A DNA stretch of 19,959 nt from assembly GCA_046545955.1 (NCBI GenBank), contig JBKGYS010000031.1, positions 1 through 19,959 on the forward strand. The letters run 5' to 3'. The position numbers were made by a program, and so were the translations under genes. Under the pieces are notes generated by a model. It did no database searches. It was not told the DNA's origin and was given only the letters and a program-made list of their open reading frames with translations. Positions 6,827 through 13,455 of the stretch are shown here, piece by piece. Each line of letters starts with the position of its first letter. Position 1 is the stretch's first letter. Source of the stretch: SLAN01 sp046545955 (lineage in GTDB: Bacteria; Spirochaetota; Spirochaetia; DSM-27196; SKKC01).

Positions 6827-7330
6827 ATGATCACGGTCGACCAGATTCAGTTGCTCGAGTCGCGCGTAACGAAAGCGGTACGCAAAATCGAAGCATTGCA
6901 GGATGAAAACGAAACTCTGCGTGACCGGCTCGCCCGTTACGAGAAGCGGATTGAAGAACTCGAAGTGCTTATCAACGAGTTCAAAGACAGCCAGAACGAC
7001 ATCGAACAAGGGATTCTCAACGCGCTGTCGCAGCTCGATGAACTAGAGGATCAGGTTACCGGTGAAACGGCGTCCCAGGCCGAAGGTGCGGCTGCAAACG
7101 ATACGCGCGCGGGCGTCGGACCCGCCCCCGAGTCGAATCCGGAGAGCGAGACTCCGCGGTACAGCGAAGGGACAAACGCGACGCAGTCGCCCGAAGCTCC
7201 GTCCTCCGCCCCTTCGAAATCCGAATCATCAACTGCGCAGCACAACAATGCCGCGCCTTCCGTCGAGCATGAGCAACCGGACGGTAGCGAGACCGAGGAA
7301 GATCAAGGAGTGGAGCTTGATATTTTCTAG
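6827..7330 (+). CDS. ZapB-like coiled-coil protein with disordered tail, 167 aa
   Basis: Residues about 3-75 form a continuous coiled coil (LESRVTKAVRKIEALQDE, LRDRLARYEKRIEELEVL and onward). A low-complexity tail of roughly 85 residues rich in Ser, Glu, Pro and Ala follows. The last residues, GVELDIF, are hydrophobic and stand out from the tail. The placement directly before zapA suggests a ZapB-like role at the division ring; this is inference from context and coiled-coil form. Start at MITVDQIQ because GGGGGA precedes it by about 10 nt; the frame is open 38 codons further upstream without support. The stop is 9 nt before the next start, so the genes are co-transcribed. Confidence 0.75.
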   Translation: MITVDQIQLLESRVTKAVRKIEALQDENETLRDRLARYEKRIEELEVLINEFKDSQNDIEQGILNALSQLDELEDQVTGETASQAEGAAANDTRAGVGPAPESNPESETPRYSEGTNATQSPEAPSSAPSKSESSTAQHNNAAPSVEHEQPDGSETEEDQGVELDIF

Positions 7331-7339
7331 CGAAACCGG

Positions 7340-7768
7340 ATGTCCACTCGCTATATTCGGGATGCACACCAGGTACGCGTTACTGTGAAACGCTCAATGC
7401 GAATTGACCTGCTCGGGACCAGTTTTACCATTCAGAGCGATGAGAATCCCGCGTACCTCCGTAACCTCGTAGGGTATTATCGCGATAAACTGGCCGAGGT
7501 AAGGCAATCGGTCAACACGAGCGACGATCTCAAGATCGCTATTCTCGGCGCGTTGACGGTGGTGGACGAACTCTTTAAAGAGCGCCACCGAAACGAGAAC
7601 TCCGATCCTTCTCAATCGGACCGATTCCCGCCGTCCGGCCAACTGAATACCGCCGGCGAACATCAGAATCCCGCATCGAGAGACCTTTCGGAACTCGCCG
7701 ATCGCCTCATAAAACAACTCGACGCGGCGCTCGAGGACAATGACGACGGCGAGAGTTCGCAGTCGTGA
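7340..7768 (+). CDS. zapA: Cell division protein ZapA, up to 142 aa
   Basis: ZapA binds and bundles FtsZ at the division site. The ZapA core is MRIDLLGTSFTIQSDENPAY and onward through LRNLVGYYRDKLAEVR and the helix DDLKIAILGALTVVDELFKE. A variable Ser/Asn/Pro-rich linker and a C-terminal helix (LSELADRLIKQLDAALEDN) follow, as usual for the family. The start is uncertain. ATG 7340 is given because it is nearest to the previous stop, but GTG 7385 and ATG 7397 fit the family alignment equally well, and none has a clear ribosome site. Location after rplT recalls the rplT-zapA neighbourhood of other bacteria. Confidence 0.82.
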   Translation: MSTRYIRDAHQVRVTVKRSMRIDLLGTSFTIQSDENPAYLRNLVGYYRDKLAEVRQSVNTSDDLKIAILGALTVVDELFKERHRNENSDPSQSDRFPPSGQLNTAGEHQNPASRDLSELADRLIKQLDAALEDNDDGESSQS

Positions 7769-7831
7769 TTTTCTCCGATTCGATCGCGGCTGCGGGGTCG
7801 GTCGCCTCTTTGCGCGTTTATCGTGTCGTGT

Positions 7832-7861
7832 TTGACGCACGCAGCTGTCAACGCGTACTAT
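7832..7861 (+). promoter_or_regulatory. Promoter of the PilZ gene at 7877
   Basis: TTGACG (7832-7837), an 18-nt spacer and TACTAT (7856-7861). The -10 ends 15 nt before the ATG at 7877, predicting a leader below 10 nt. The start codon has no strong ribosome site. Confidence 0.55.
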
Positions 7862-7876
7862 CGACAAGCTAGAAGT

Positions 7877-8830
7877 ATGGCGATCAACACCAGTCAGCAA
7901 ATTTCTCATTACTACGACGCGTTTGCAAACCAGGAAATCACTTTCACCAAAGAAGTTCTGCGCACGACTCGGCTGCTTACCAAACAGGTGCATCTTCGGT
8001 GCCTCGGCTATCAATGGCCCTGCATCATTTATTCCAGTTCCATGACCGAGGCGAAGGTCATCGTAAACATGACCGACAGCCTCAAAGGAGCTATTCGAAA
8101 ATCCAACAGTCTTGTCTCGCTTCGATTCAGCTTCGCGCACTCCGACAAGACCGATCCGGTCAGCTTCTTCGTTTCGGCAAAGATTTCCGGATTCACCCCC
8201 TACAGCAGCGAGAACAGAAATTTGAGTTTTCTGTCGCTTACATTCACTCAGCGTCCACCCGACGGACTAATCGAGGTTCTCGGGGGATTGCTCCAGGCGA
8301 ACCAGAACAGTACGCAGCGTCGCGACGAACGAATCCCTATGAGCGAAGATACGGCCTCGGCCATAGGACTTCAGATACAGGGGGTTCAGCTTTTCGTCCA
8401 GGGAGTTCCGCGGAAATGCATTTTGCGGGATCTGAGTTTCGGCGGGGCAAAGGTAATTCTCATGGGTATACCGAAGTTTCTGTTGAACAAGGAAGTTGTC
8501 CTGCGGATACCTCTGGTGGAACACGATCGGCCGAAACTTGACCTCCCAGGGACTGCGATCCGCTTCGAACCGGTAGAGGGAAGAAGCGATATCGCCGCGT
8601 TCGCGATCCAGTTCGACGCCGAACGGCTTCCGATGACTTACAAGCTGAAGCTCAGCGAGTACCTGAACGCCGAATCGTCTCCGAAGGCACGAGCGGCCGA
8701 GCGTGCGCGGCAACAGAACGAGGCGCTCGAGTCACGGAAGGCCGAAGCAGCGAAGAAGGCCCGGAACTCCCGGGCGCAGAGCGACACGAGCGACAAAACT
8801 GACAACAGTACCGAGGATAGCGAACAGTAG
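7877..8830 (+). CDS. PilZ-domain c-di-GMP-binding protein, 317 aa
   Basis: PilZ domains bind cyclic di-GMP. The c-di-GMP motif is complete: RRDER (R148xxxR152) and DLSFGG (Asp185, Ser187, Gly190). Residues about 20-140 form a YcgR-like or PilZN-like N-terminal domain with beta-rich segments (VHLRCLGYQWPCIIYSSS, VIVNMTD, VSFFVSAKISGF). No signal peptide or membrane span is seen, so it is cytoplasmic. The last ~50 residues are highly charged (basic, then acidic) and look disordered. Start at MAINTSQQ because the promoter at 7832-7861 covers the upstream part of the open frame. Its effector target is unknown. YcgR and spirochaete PilZ proteins affect motility, and the flagellin genes are nearby. 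Confidence 0.82.
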   Translation: MAINTSQQISHYYDAFANQEITFTKEVLRTTRLLTKQVHLRCLGYQWPCIIYSSSMTEAKVIVNMTDSLKGAIRKSNSLVSLRFSFAHSDKTDPVSFFVSAKISGFTPYSSENRNLSFLSLTFTQRPPDGLIEVLGGLLQANQNSTQRRDERIPMSEDTASAIGLQIQGVQLFVQGVPRKCILRDLSFGGAKVILMGIPKFLLNKEVVLRIPLVEHDRPKLDLPGTAIRFEPVEGRSDIAAFAIQFDAERLPMTYKLKLSEYLNAESSPKARAAERARQQNEALESRKAEAAKKARNSRAQSDTSDKTDNSTEDSEQ

Positions 8831-8960
8831 CCCGACGCGTTCAATAGCGTCATGTATCGATCGGTATACCGTACCACAAAAGGCGAACCGTCCGTTTGCG
8901 ACGCGAGGTGCTTCCGCAGTCGGACGATTCTTACACCGAACGAAGGATGAACAAAAGTCT

Positions 8961-10118
8961 ATGTCACGACAAACCGACGCGCTTGCAAATATCTATTTTA
9001 TCGAGATTCCCGATCATCTCGCCGATAAGGCCGGCGAGCTCCCGCTAGACACGAGCCGTAAGCTTCCCGTAGAGTATCCGCCGGACGGCGACCCCCGCGA
9101 CCGGAGTAGCTTGACCTGGGAAATGATCATTTCCGGAATGCTGAAGATTCTTGCGTACCATCCGGACCACGAAGACGCCGACTACTACCGCCGCTTTATT
9201 ACCAAGGCGAAGCCGGAGCTGATTGACGAATTGACCGAAACGGGCGTCATGAAGGCGAAAAACTCGGACTTCGCTATCGCCGAAGAGATCTTTCTAGCCC
9301 TTCGAGGGCTGGTTCCGGGAAACCCGCTCCCGATCCTGAATCTCGCCCTACTCTACGAACAGGCAGCCGAGTCCGAACAGGAAGAAAGTACGCGCCGCCG
9401 GCAACGTGAGGAACGTGCGATCGCCTGCTATCGGGAAGTGCTTGAACACGACGAAGCCCCTCCCGAGGCAAGCTTCAACGCGGGATTCTTTTACCTTCGA
9501 CGTAGCGATCATGAGCGCGCGCTTCAATTGTTCGAGCGGTATCTCGACGAGACCCGCGAGGGCGATGAGACCGAAGACGTGGAGGATGCCGACGACGAGC
9601 ACTACCAGACTCAGGAGCGTCGGGCCCAAGCGCAAAAAATCGTCGAGGAGATTCGTGCCCGCGAGCTTGACGATACTCTGTTCAAGGAAGCGTTCGACTT
9701 TGTAAAGCTCGGACGCGAGGACGACGCGATCGAGCGTATTCAGCGGTTTATCGAAAAGCATCCGGATGTCTGGAACGCATGGTTTATCCTGGGCTGGGCC
9801 CAGCGCCGTAAATCCCTCTACACCGAAGGCCGCATTTCATTCGAAAAGGCGATCGAGCTCGGCGGAGGAAACCCTGACACGCTTAACGAACTCGCGATCT
9901 GTCTTATGGAAACGGGAAATCTCAGCGAGAGTCTCGATCGTCTGAAGGAAGCCTTGTCGGTAGAGCCGGAAAACACCAAGGTTATGTCCAACATCGGAAT
10001 TGTGCTGCTGAAACAGGGCGATCCAGAAAACGCCCTGCGCTTCTTCCATTCGGTTCTCGAGTATGATCCGAACGACCCGGTTGCACTCGAATACCTTAAG
10101 CAGCTCGAAGAGGGATAG
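8961..10118 (+). CDS. Tetratricopeptide-repeat protein, 385 aa
   Basis: TPR units are helix-turn-helix protein-binding repeats. Units can be read at about residues 101-134, 168-199, 240-270, 271-304, 305-338 and 339-372, e.g. VWNAWFILGWAQRRKSLYTE, LNELAICLMETGNLSESLDR and SNIGIVLLKQGDPENALRFF. An acidic insert (residues 199-217, mostly Glu and Asp) separates the first and second groups. No signal peptide or membrane span is visible, so it is probably a cytoplasmic scaffold. Start at MSRQTDALAN, with AAGGA 12 nt upstream; the frame extends further upstream over the preceding gene as a shadow. Partners are unknown; it sits between a PilZ gene and the flagellin block. Confidence 0.75.
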   Translation: MSRQTDALANIYFIEIPDHLADKAGELPLDTSRKLPVEYPPDGDPRDRSSLTWEMIISGMLKILAYHPDHEDADYYRRFITKAKPELIDELTETGVMKAKNSDFAIAEEIFLALRGLVPGNPLPILNLALLYEQAAESEQEESTRRRQREERAIACYREVLEHDEAPPEASFNAGFFYLRRSDHERALQLFERYLDETREGDETEDVEDADDEHYQTQERRAQAQKIVEEIRARELDDTLFKEAFDFVKLGREDDAIERIQRFIEKHPDVWNAWFILGWAQRRKSLYTEGRISFEKAIELGGGNPDTLNELAICLMETGNLSESLDRLKEALSVEPENTKVMSNIGIVLLKQGDPENALRFFHSVLEYDPNDPVALEYLKQLEEG

Positions 10119-10200
10119 CGGAAAAGCCTCCGCGCCCTCTCGGCGGGGCCGCGGTCGGCCGCTGTCTGCACGGTGGCGAGCGATCTGCCTTCCCGGGCCC

Positions 10201-10344
10201 GCCGCCGTTTCACGCCTGCCGCCGCCTCACGCTGGCCGCCGTCTCACGCTTGCTGCGGCTACACGCTTGCCGCCGTCTCACGCCTGCCGCCGCCTCACGC
10301 TTGCCGCCGCCTCACGCCTGCCCCGGCTACACGCTTGCCGCCGC
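10201..10344. repeat. Array of eight 17-bp tandem repeats plus partial unit
   Basis: Eight exact-length units run from 10201 to 10336, with a partial ninth to 10344. The consensus is GCCGCCGYCTCACGCYT. Units 4 and 8 share a variant centre (CGGCTACACGCTT). Units 1-4 match units 5-8 at 62 of 68 positions, so the array is also a duplication of a 68-bp block. The unit is not a multiple of three, and there are no unique spacers, so it is neither a coding repeat nor a CRISPR. Confidence 0.9.
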
Positions 10345-10501
10345 GTTATCTGAACACTTGCGGCACACATCAATGTCTGAACGAATGCCGCACGACGGGA
10401 TTAATCGGTGTTGGTCTCGTGCGAGGGCCGTCAGGAAGACTCTATACCCGCTCGTGAGAGAGCAAATTGGTAAATTCGTTTGAAATTCTTCGTATTCTCA
10501 T

Positions 10502-10529
10502 TAAAGTTTAAGACGTAGGATGTCGAAAG
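10502..10529 (+). promoter_or_regulatory. Sigma28-like (FliA) promoter of flaB
   Basis: TAAAGTTT (10502-10509), a 12-nt spacer and GTCGAAAG (10522-10529), compared with the consensus TAAAGTTT-11-GCCGATAA. The -35 is perfect, the -10 matches five of eight, and the spacer is one longer than usual. Transcription would begin near 10536. Spirochaete flaB genes are known to use sigma28. Confidence 0.55.
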
Positions 10530-10572
10530 ACAATTCGGGGGAAGAGCGCGCGTCTTCGTTCTTTACCAAAGA

Positions 10573-10633
10573 CTCTCTCCTCCCCTAATCAGAATGTCGG
10601 CTCGCCGACATTAAAACTTTAGCATGAGGAGGT
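10573..10633 (+). promoter_or_regulatory. Structured element in the flaB leader with an orphan Shine-Dalgarno site
   Basis: AATGTCGG (10593-10600) and CCGACATT (10605-10612) form a perfect 8-bp hairpin with loop CTCG. Outside it, CTCCTC (10577-10582) can pair with GAGGAG (10626-10631), which is part of a strong ribosome-site-like GAGGAGGT with no start codon within 20 nt. The same pyrimidine tract can also pair with the true flaB ribosome site (10752-10758), so two folds compete. No T-tract follows, so it is not a terminator. Confidence 0.5.
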
Positions 10634-10718
10634 ATAAAGAATAACGGACGACACGGTTCATGTCGGATCCGTTGGGCATCGTTGATGCCGAAATCCGACT
10701 CGATCGTAAAACAAGTAA

Positions 10719-10736
10719 ACAGGCACGGATGCCTGT
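10719..10736 (+). promoter_or_regulatory. Predicted CsrA-binding hairpin upstream of first flaB
   Basis: Perfect 7-bp stem ACAGGCA/TGCCTGT (10719-10725 with 10730-10736) holding GGA at 10727-10729 in the loop. Read as a hexaloop it is ACGGAT, which fits the ANGGAN loop preferred by CsrA. The GGA lies 23 nt before the ribosome site. CsrA is encoded at 19125-19391. Confidence 0.6.
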
Positions 10737-10738
10737 AA

Positions 10739-10758
10739 CTCTTCGATCCATGGAGGAG
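10739..10758 (+). promoter_or_regulatory. Hairpin covering the flaB ribosome binding site
   Basis: CTCTTC (10739-10744) can pair with GAGGAG (10753-10758) across an 8-nt loop, with one G-U pair. The paired strand is most of the Shine-Dalgarno sequence GGAGGAG (10752-10758), 3 nt before the ATG, and it contains GGA motifs. It could be a second CsrA site or a self-sequestered ribosome site. Confidence 0.4.
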
Positions 10759-10761
10759 ACT

Positions 10762-11622
10762 ATGATCATTAATCATAATACCAGCGCAGCCTTCGCTCAG
10801 CGCCAAGTTGGTATGACCCAGAACTCGCTCGAAACGAATATCGAGCGCCTATCATCCGGTCACCGCATTAATCGCGCGGGTGACGATGCTTCAGGGCTTG
10901 CTGTCAGTGAAAAACTGAGAGGACAGATCCGAGGCCTGCAACGGGCATCGGAAAACGCCCAGGACGGTGTTTCGTTTATACAGACAAGCGAAGGATACCT
11001 GCAAAACTCACAGGATATTCTCCAGCGGCTTCGCGAACTGGCGGTGCAATCGTCAAACGGTATCTACACCGCCGAAGACCGACAGCAGATCCAGGTGGAG
11101 GTCTCTCAGCTGGTCGACGAAATCGACCGAATCGCTTCGCACGCACAGTTCAACGGCCTGAACATGCTCACGGGACGCTTCGCAGCGGAGACCGGGGATA
11201 ATACCGTGACGGCGAGCATGCATTTTCACATCGGTGCAAACATGGACCAGCGGATGCAGGTACACATCGGTACGATGACGGCTACCGGCCTCGGAATGCG
11301 CAACCTCGGTGACGGCGATATCATATCCCTCTCCAGCCCTGACAGCGCCAACGCGGCGATCGGCCAGATTGACGATGCATTGGCATCGGTAAGTCGCCAG
11401 AGAGCAGATCTTGGTGCGTATCAGAATCGTCTCGAATACGCGATACGCGGACTCGACGTTGGCGCCGAAAACCTACATGCAGCCGAAAGCCGAATACGCG
11501 ATACCGATATGGCCTCGGAGATGGTCGAGTTCACGCGTAACCAGATTCTGCAGCAGTCCGGCACCGCAATGCTTGCTCAGGCAAATCTTTCGCCACAGTC
11601 AGTATTGCAGCTTATTCAGTAA
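10762..11622 (+). CDS. flaB: Flagellin FlaB, first copy, 286 aa
   Basis: Core subunit of the periplasmic flagellar filament, exported by the flagellar type III apparatus. The D0/D1 N-terminus is MIINHNTSAAFAQRQ, then IERLSSGHRINRAGDDASGL, ISEK-like VSEKLRGQIRGL and FNGLNMLTGRF. The C-terminus has QRADLGAYQNRLEYAI, AESRIRDTDMASEMVEFTR and AQANLSPQSVLQLIQ. The middle is short, as in spirochaete FlaB. There is no signal peptide. The start follows GGAGGAG. The frame is open 34 codons further upstream, but that extension is rejected because flagellins begin at MxINHN and it covers the leader hairpins. Expression is probably by sigma28, and translation is probably controlled by CsrA. Confidence 0.95.
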   Translation: MIINHNTSAAFAQRQVGMTQNSLETNIERLSSGHRINRAGDDASGLAVSEKLRGQIRGLQRASENAQDGVSFIQTSEGYLQNSQDILQRLRELAVQSSNGIYTAEDRQQIQVEVSQLVDEIDRIASHAQFNGLNMLTGRFAAETGDNTVTASMHFHIGANMDQRMQVHIGTMTATGLGMRNLGDGDIISLSSPDSANAAIGQIDDALASVSRQRADLGAYQNRLEYAIRGLDVGAENLHAAESRIRDTDMASEMVEFTRNQILQQSGTAMLAQANLSPQSVLQLIQ

Positions 11623-11875
11623 GCCACTACTCTTTAGAGTATGGGTCGTCCACTCCGACGTCATTACCGGGTGATCTGTATCGTCGGACCACACGCGACC
11701 TCGGATAGTTCTTTGACATAGCTCTCCTTTTGTATCCCGGCGGCGAAGGGTCTGCTGGTCAGTCGTAGGTCTGCCCTCAGGTCAGACTCGATGACGACCA
11801 CACTCTCCGTCGTGTGAGCGGCGATCGGAGCGGAAGCCGCGCGAGTACAACTTCCGCGTCGCTCTCCGGGAGATT

Positions 11876-11894
11876 CGAAGCAGGGACCGCTTCG
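11876..11894 (+). promoter_or_regulatory. Predicted CsrA-binding hairpin upstream of second flaB
   Basis: CGAAGC (11876-11881) and GCTTCG (11889-11894) form a 6-bp stem with loop AGGGACC; GGA is at 11884-11886, 21 nt before the ribosome site AAGGAGGG (11908-11915). The position mirrors the hairpin of the first flaB. The rest of the 299-nt gap (11623-11921) shows no sigma28 motif. A TTGACA at 11713 has no fitting -10. Confidence 0.5.
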
Positions 11895-11921
11895 GAACAC
11901 TGTGTTCAAGGAGGGCGCAAT

Positions 11922-12791
11922 ATGATCATTAATCATAATACCGGTGCCGCGTTCGCCAATCGATCGTTGCAGAACCGTCAGTCGGAAATGCAGACCAGCA
12001 TAGAACGGCTGTCCTCGGGATTGCGCATAAATCGGGCGGCTGATGATGCATCGGGATTAGCGGTTTCTGAAAAGTTGCGAAGCCAGATTCGTGGACTGAA
12101 TCAGGCCGAACGTAACATACAGAATGCCGTATCCTTCATTCAGACGAGCGAAGGATATCTCCAGAACTCCCAGGATATTATGCACCGGATCCGAGAGCTG
12201 GCCGTACAGTCGGCAAACGGTATTTATACCGATGAGGACCGGGCGCTGATCCAGGTGGAGGTGTCTCAACTTGTCGATGAAGTCAACAGGATCGCTTCGC
12301 ATGCGCAGTTTAACGGACTGAATATGCTGACCGGGCGATTCGCCGAGGACGGAGAGGAAGTCATGCAGTTTCAGGTAGGCGCAAATATGGACCAGAATAC
12401 GCGCGTTTTCATTGGGACTATGACAGCCGCCGGACTCGGTCTGACGGGAGCTGAGGACGGGAACGGGGAGAATGGAAACGGGGCTGATCCTATTTCCATC
12501 TCGACGCCCCAATCGGCGAATGATGCCATCGGACGCGTTGACGAGGCGCTGCAGATTCTCTCGCGACAGCGAGCGGATCTCGGAGCGTATCAGAACCGAT
12601 TCGAAATGGCTTCTGAGGGAGTCGCGATTGCCGCGGAGAACCTGCAGGCAGCGGAATCACAGATACGCGACGCGAATATGGCCGGTGAAATGGTCGGATT
12701 CGTTCGTAATCAGATTCTTATGCAGAGCAACACCGCGATGCTGGCACAGGCCAACATTATGCCGCAATCGGTGCTTCATTTACTCGGCTGA
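11922..12791 (+). CDS. flaB: Flagellin FlaB, second copy, 289 aa
   Basis: Paralogue of the gene at 10762, with the same flagellin ends: MIINHNTGAAFANRSLQNRQ, IERLSSGLRINRAADDASGL, FNGLNMLTGRF, then QRADLGAYQNRFEMA, AESQIRDANMAGEMVGFVRN and AQANIMPQSVLHLLG. It differs mainly in the middle, with a Gly/Asn/Glu-rich insert (AEDGNGENGNGAD). The ATG follows AAGGAGGG by 6 nt. The open frame upstream is rejected for the same reason as in the first copy. The first 22 nt, from one base before the ATG, are identical to the first copy. No own promoter is evident, so read-through from the first flaB is likely. Confidence 0.95.
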   Translation: MIINHNTGAAFANRSLQNRQSEMQTSIERLSSGLRINRAADDASGLAVSEKLRSQIRGLNQAERNIQNAVSFIQTSEGYLQNSQDIMHRIRELAVQSANGIYTDEDRALIQVEVSQLVDEVNRIASHAQFNGLNMLTGRFAEDGEEVMQFQVGANMDQNTRVFIGTMTAAGLGLTGAEDGNGENGNGADPISISTPQSANDAIGRVDEALQILSRQRADLGAYQNRFEMASEGVAIAAENLQAAESQIRDANMAGEMVGFVRNQILMQSNTAMLAQANIMPQSVLHLLG

Positions 12792-12923
12792 GCAGCCTGT
12801 CTCCTGTGAAGAACCCTCCGAATCTCGCAGGACAAACGCTCTTGTAATACCTTTCGTCGGCACGCGTGGAGATTCCTGGACGTCGTCTCCCTACGCGATG
12901 ACGAATTTGTTTCACTAATTTGC

Positions 12924-12960
12924 CGGCCGTCACTGGAGGTCTCGCGCCCTCCACCGGCCG
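12924..12960 (+). other. Two-part hairpin between flaB and flaG
   Basis: TGGAGG (12934-12939) pairs with CCTCCA (12948-12953), and CGGCCG (12924-12929) with CGGCCG (12955-12960), with a small internal loop of four bases against one. No T-run follows. It ends about 10 nt before the flaG ribosome site GGAGGT (12971-12976). It may slow transcription, mark an mRNA processing point between flaB and flaG, or control flaG translation. Confidence 0.4.
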
Positions 12961-12983
12961 CGTCTTACACGGAGGTAAGATGT

Positions 12984-13331
12984 ATGAGTATGGAAATTAA
13001 CCGATACGTTCCGTCGCTACGGCCGCATGACACCGCTATCTCGACGGGAAGGCAGCGGACGTCGGCACACGGCCGCCTTGAGGATAACCTGACGATAGGG
13101 GTTCCTTCTCGTGAAGAGTTCGAAAAGATGGTGGAGGAGCTGCAAACGAGTACCGAAACTATCCATAAAAGTCTGCGCTTTACGATGAACGAGGATCTCG
13201 ACCGGATCGTTGTAAAGGTGGTGGACTCTCGCACCGACAAAGTCATTAAGGAGTTGCCACCGGAGTCGCTCCAAAGGGTGCAGGCACGTCTTCGAGAAGC
13301 GATCGGGCTTCTTCTCGATGAAACAGGCTAG
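12984..13331 (+). CDS. flaG: FlaG-family flagellar protein, 115 aa
   Basis: FlaG proteins affect filament length and lie next to fliD in many bacteria; their molecular role is poorly defined. The FlaG core is LRFTMNEDLDRIVVKVVDSR followed by TDKVIKELPPESLQRVQARL (residues about 64-103). The N-terminal ~35 residues are polar and variable. Start at MSMEINRYVP, with GGAGGT 7 nt upstream. It sits between the flagellins and fliD, as expected. The length is normal. Confidence 0.88.
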   Translation: MSMEINRYVPSLRPHDTAISTGRQRTSAHGRLEDNLTIGVPSREEFEKMVEELQTSTETIHKSLRFTMNEDLDRIVVKVVDSRTDKVIKELPPESLQRVQARLREAIGLLLDETG

Positions 13332-13455
13332 GGCTGCGCCTGCTTAAGCCTCGACTCTCGATGATCACGAACTGTGCGTGATATCCTGACGGGAAGAAGT
13401 GGAGGACGGCGGAGTTGGACCGAAAACACCTTCTCCCTGCCGGAGTTGCAGCGAT

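Larger units (their letters stand above)
10119..10761 (+). other. Gene-free 643-nt stretch before flaB
   Basis: Contents in order: a short G+C-rich stretch after the TPR gene, the 17-bp repeat array (10201-10344), about 155 nt of unremarkable sequence, a sigma28-like promoter (10502-10529), and a leader of about 225 nt with several hairpins and two strong Shine-Dalgarno-like sites. Open frames across the array arise because the unit lacks stop codons. They have no ribosome sites and no family resemblance. Confidence 0.6.

Noticed and set aside
10201..10344. CRISPR array
   Set aside because: Units are directly adjacent with no spacers, have no palindromic ends and there are no cas genes.
10063..10483. 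Three overlapping open frames across the 17-bp array
   Set aside because: They exist because the unit has no stops in those frames; the unit shifts frame each time, and there are no ribosome sites or family signals.
10593..10620. Rho-independent terminator at the 8-bp hairpin
   Set aside because: No T-tract follows on either strand and the stem is short; it lies inside the flaB leader.
10660..10761. N-terminal extension of the first flagellin (34 extra codons)
   Set aside because: Flagellins start at MxINHN; the extension has no ribosome site and overlaps the leader hairpins. The same applies to the extension at 11814-11921.
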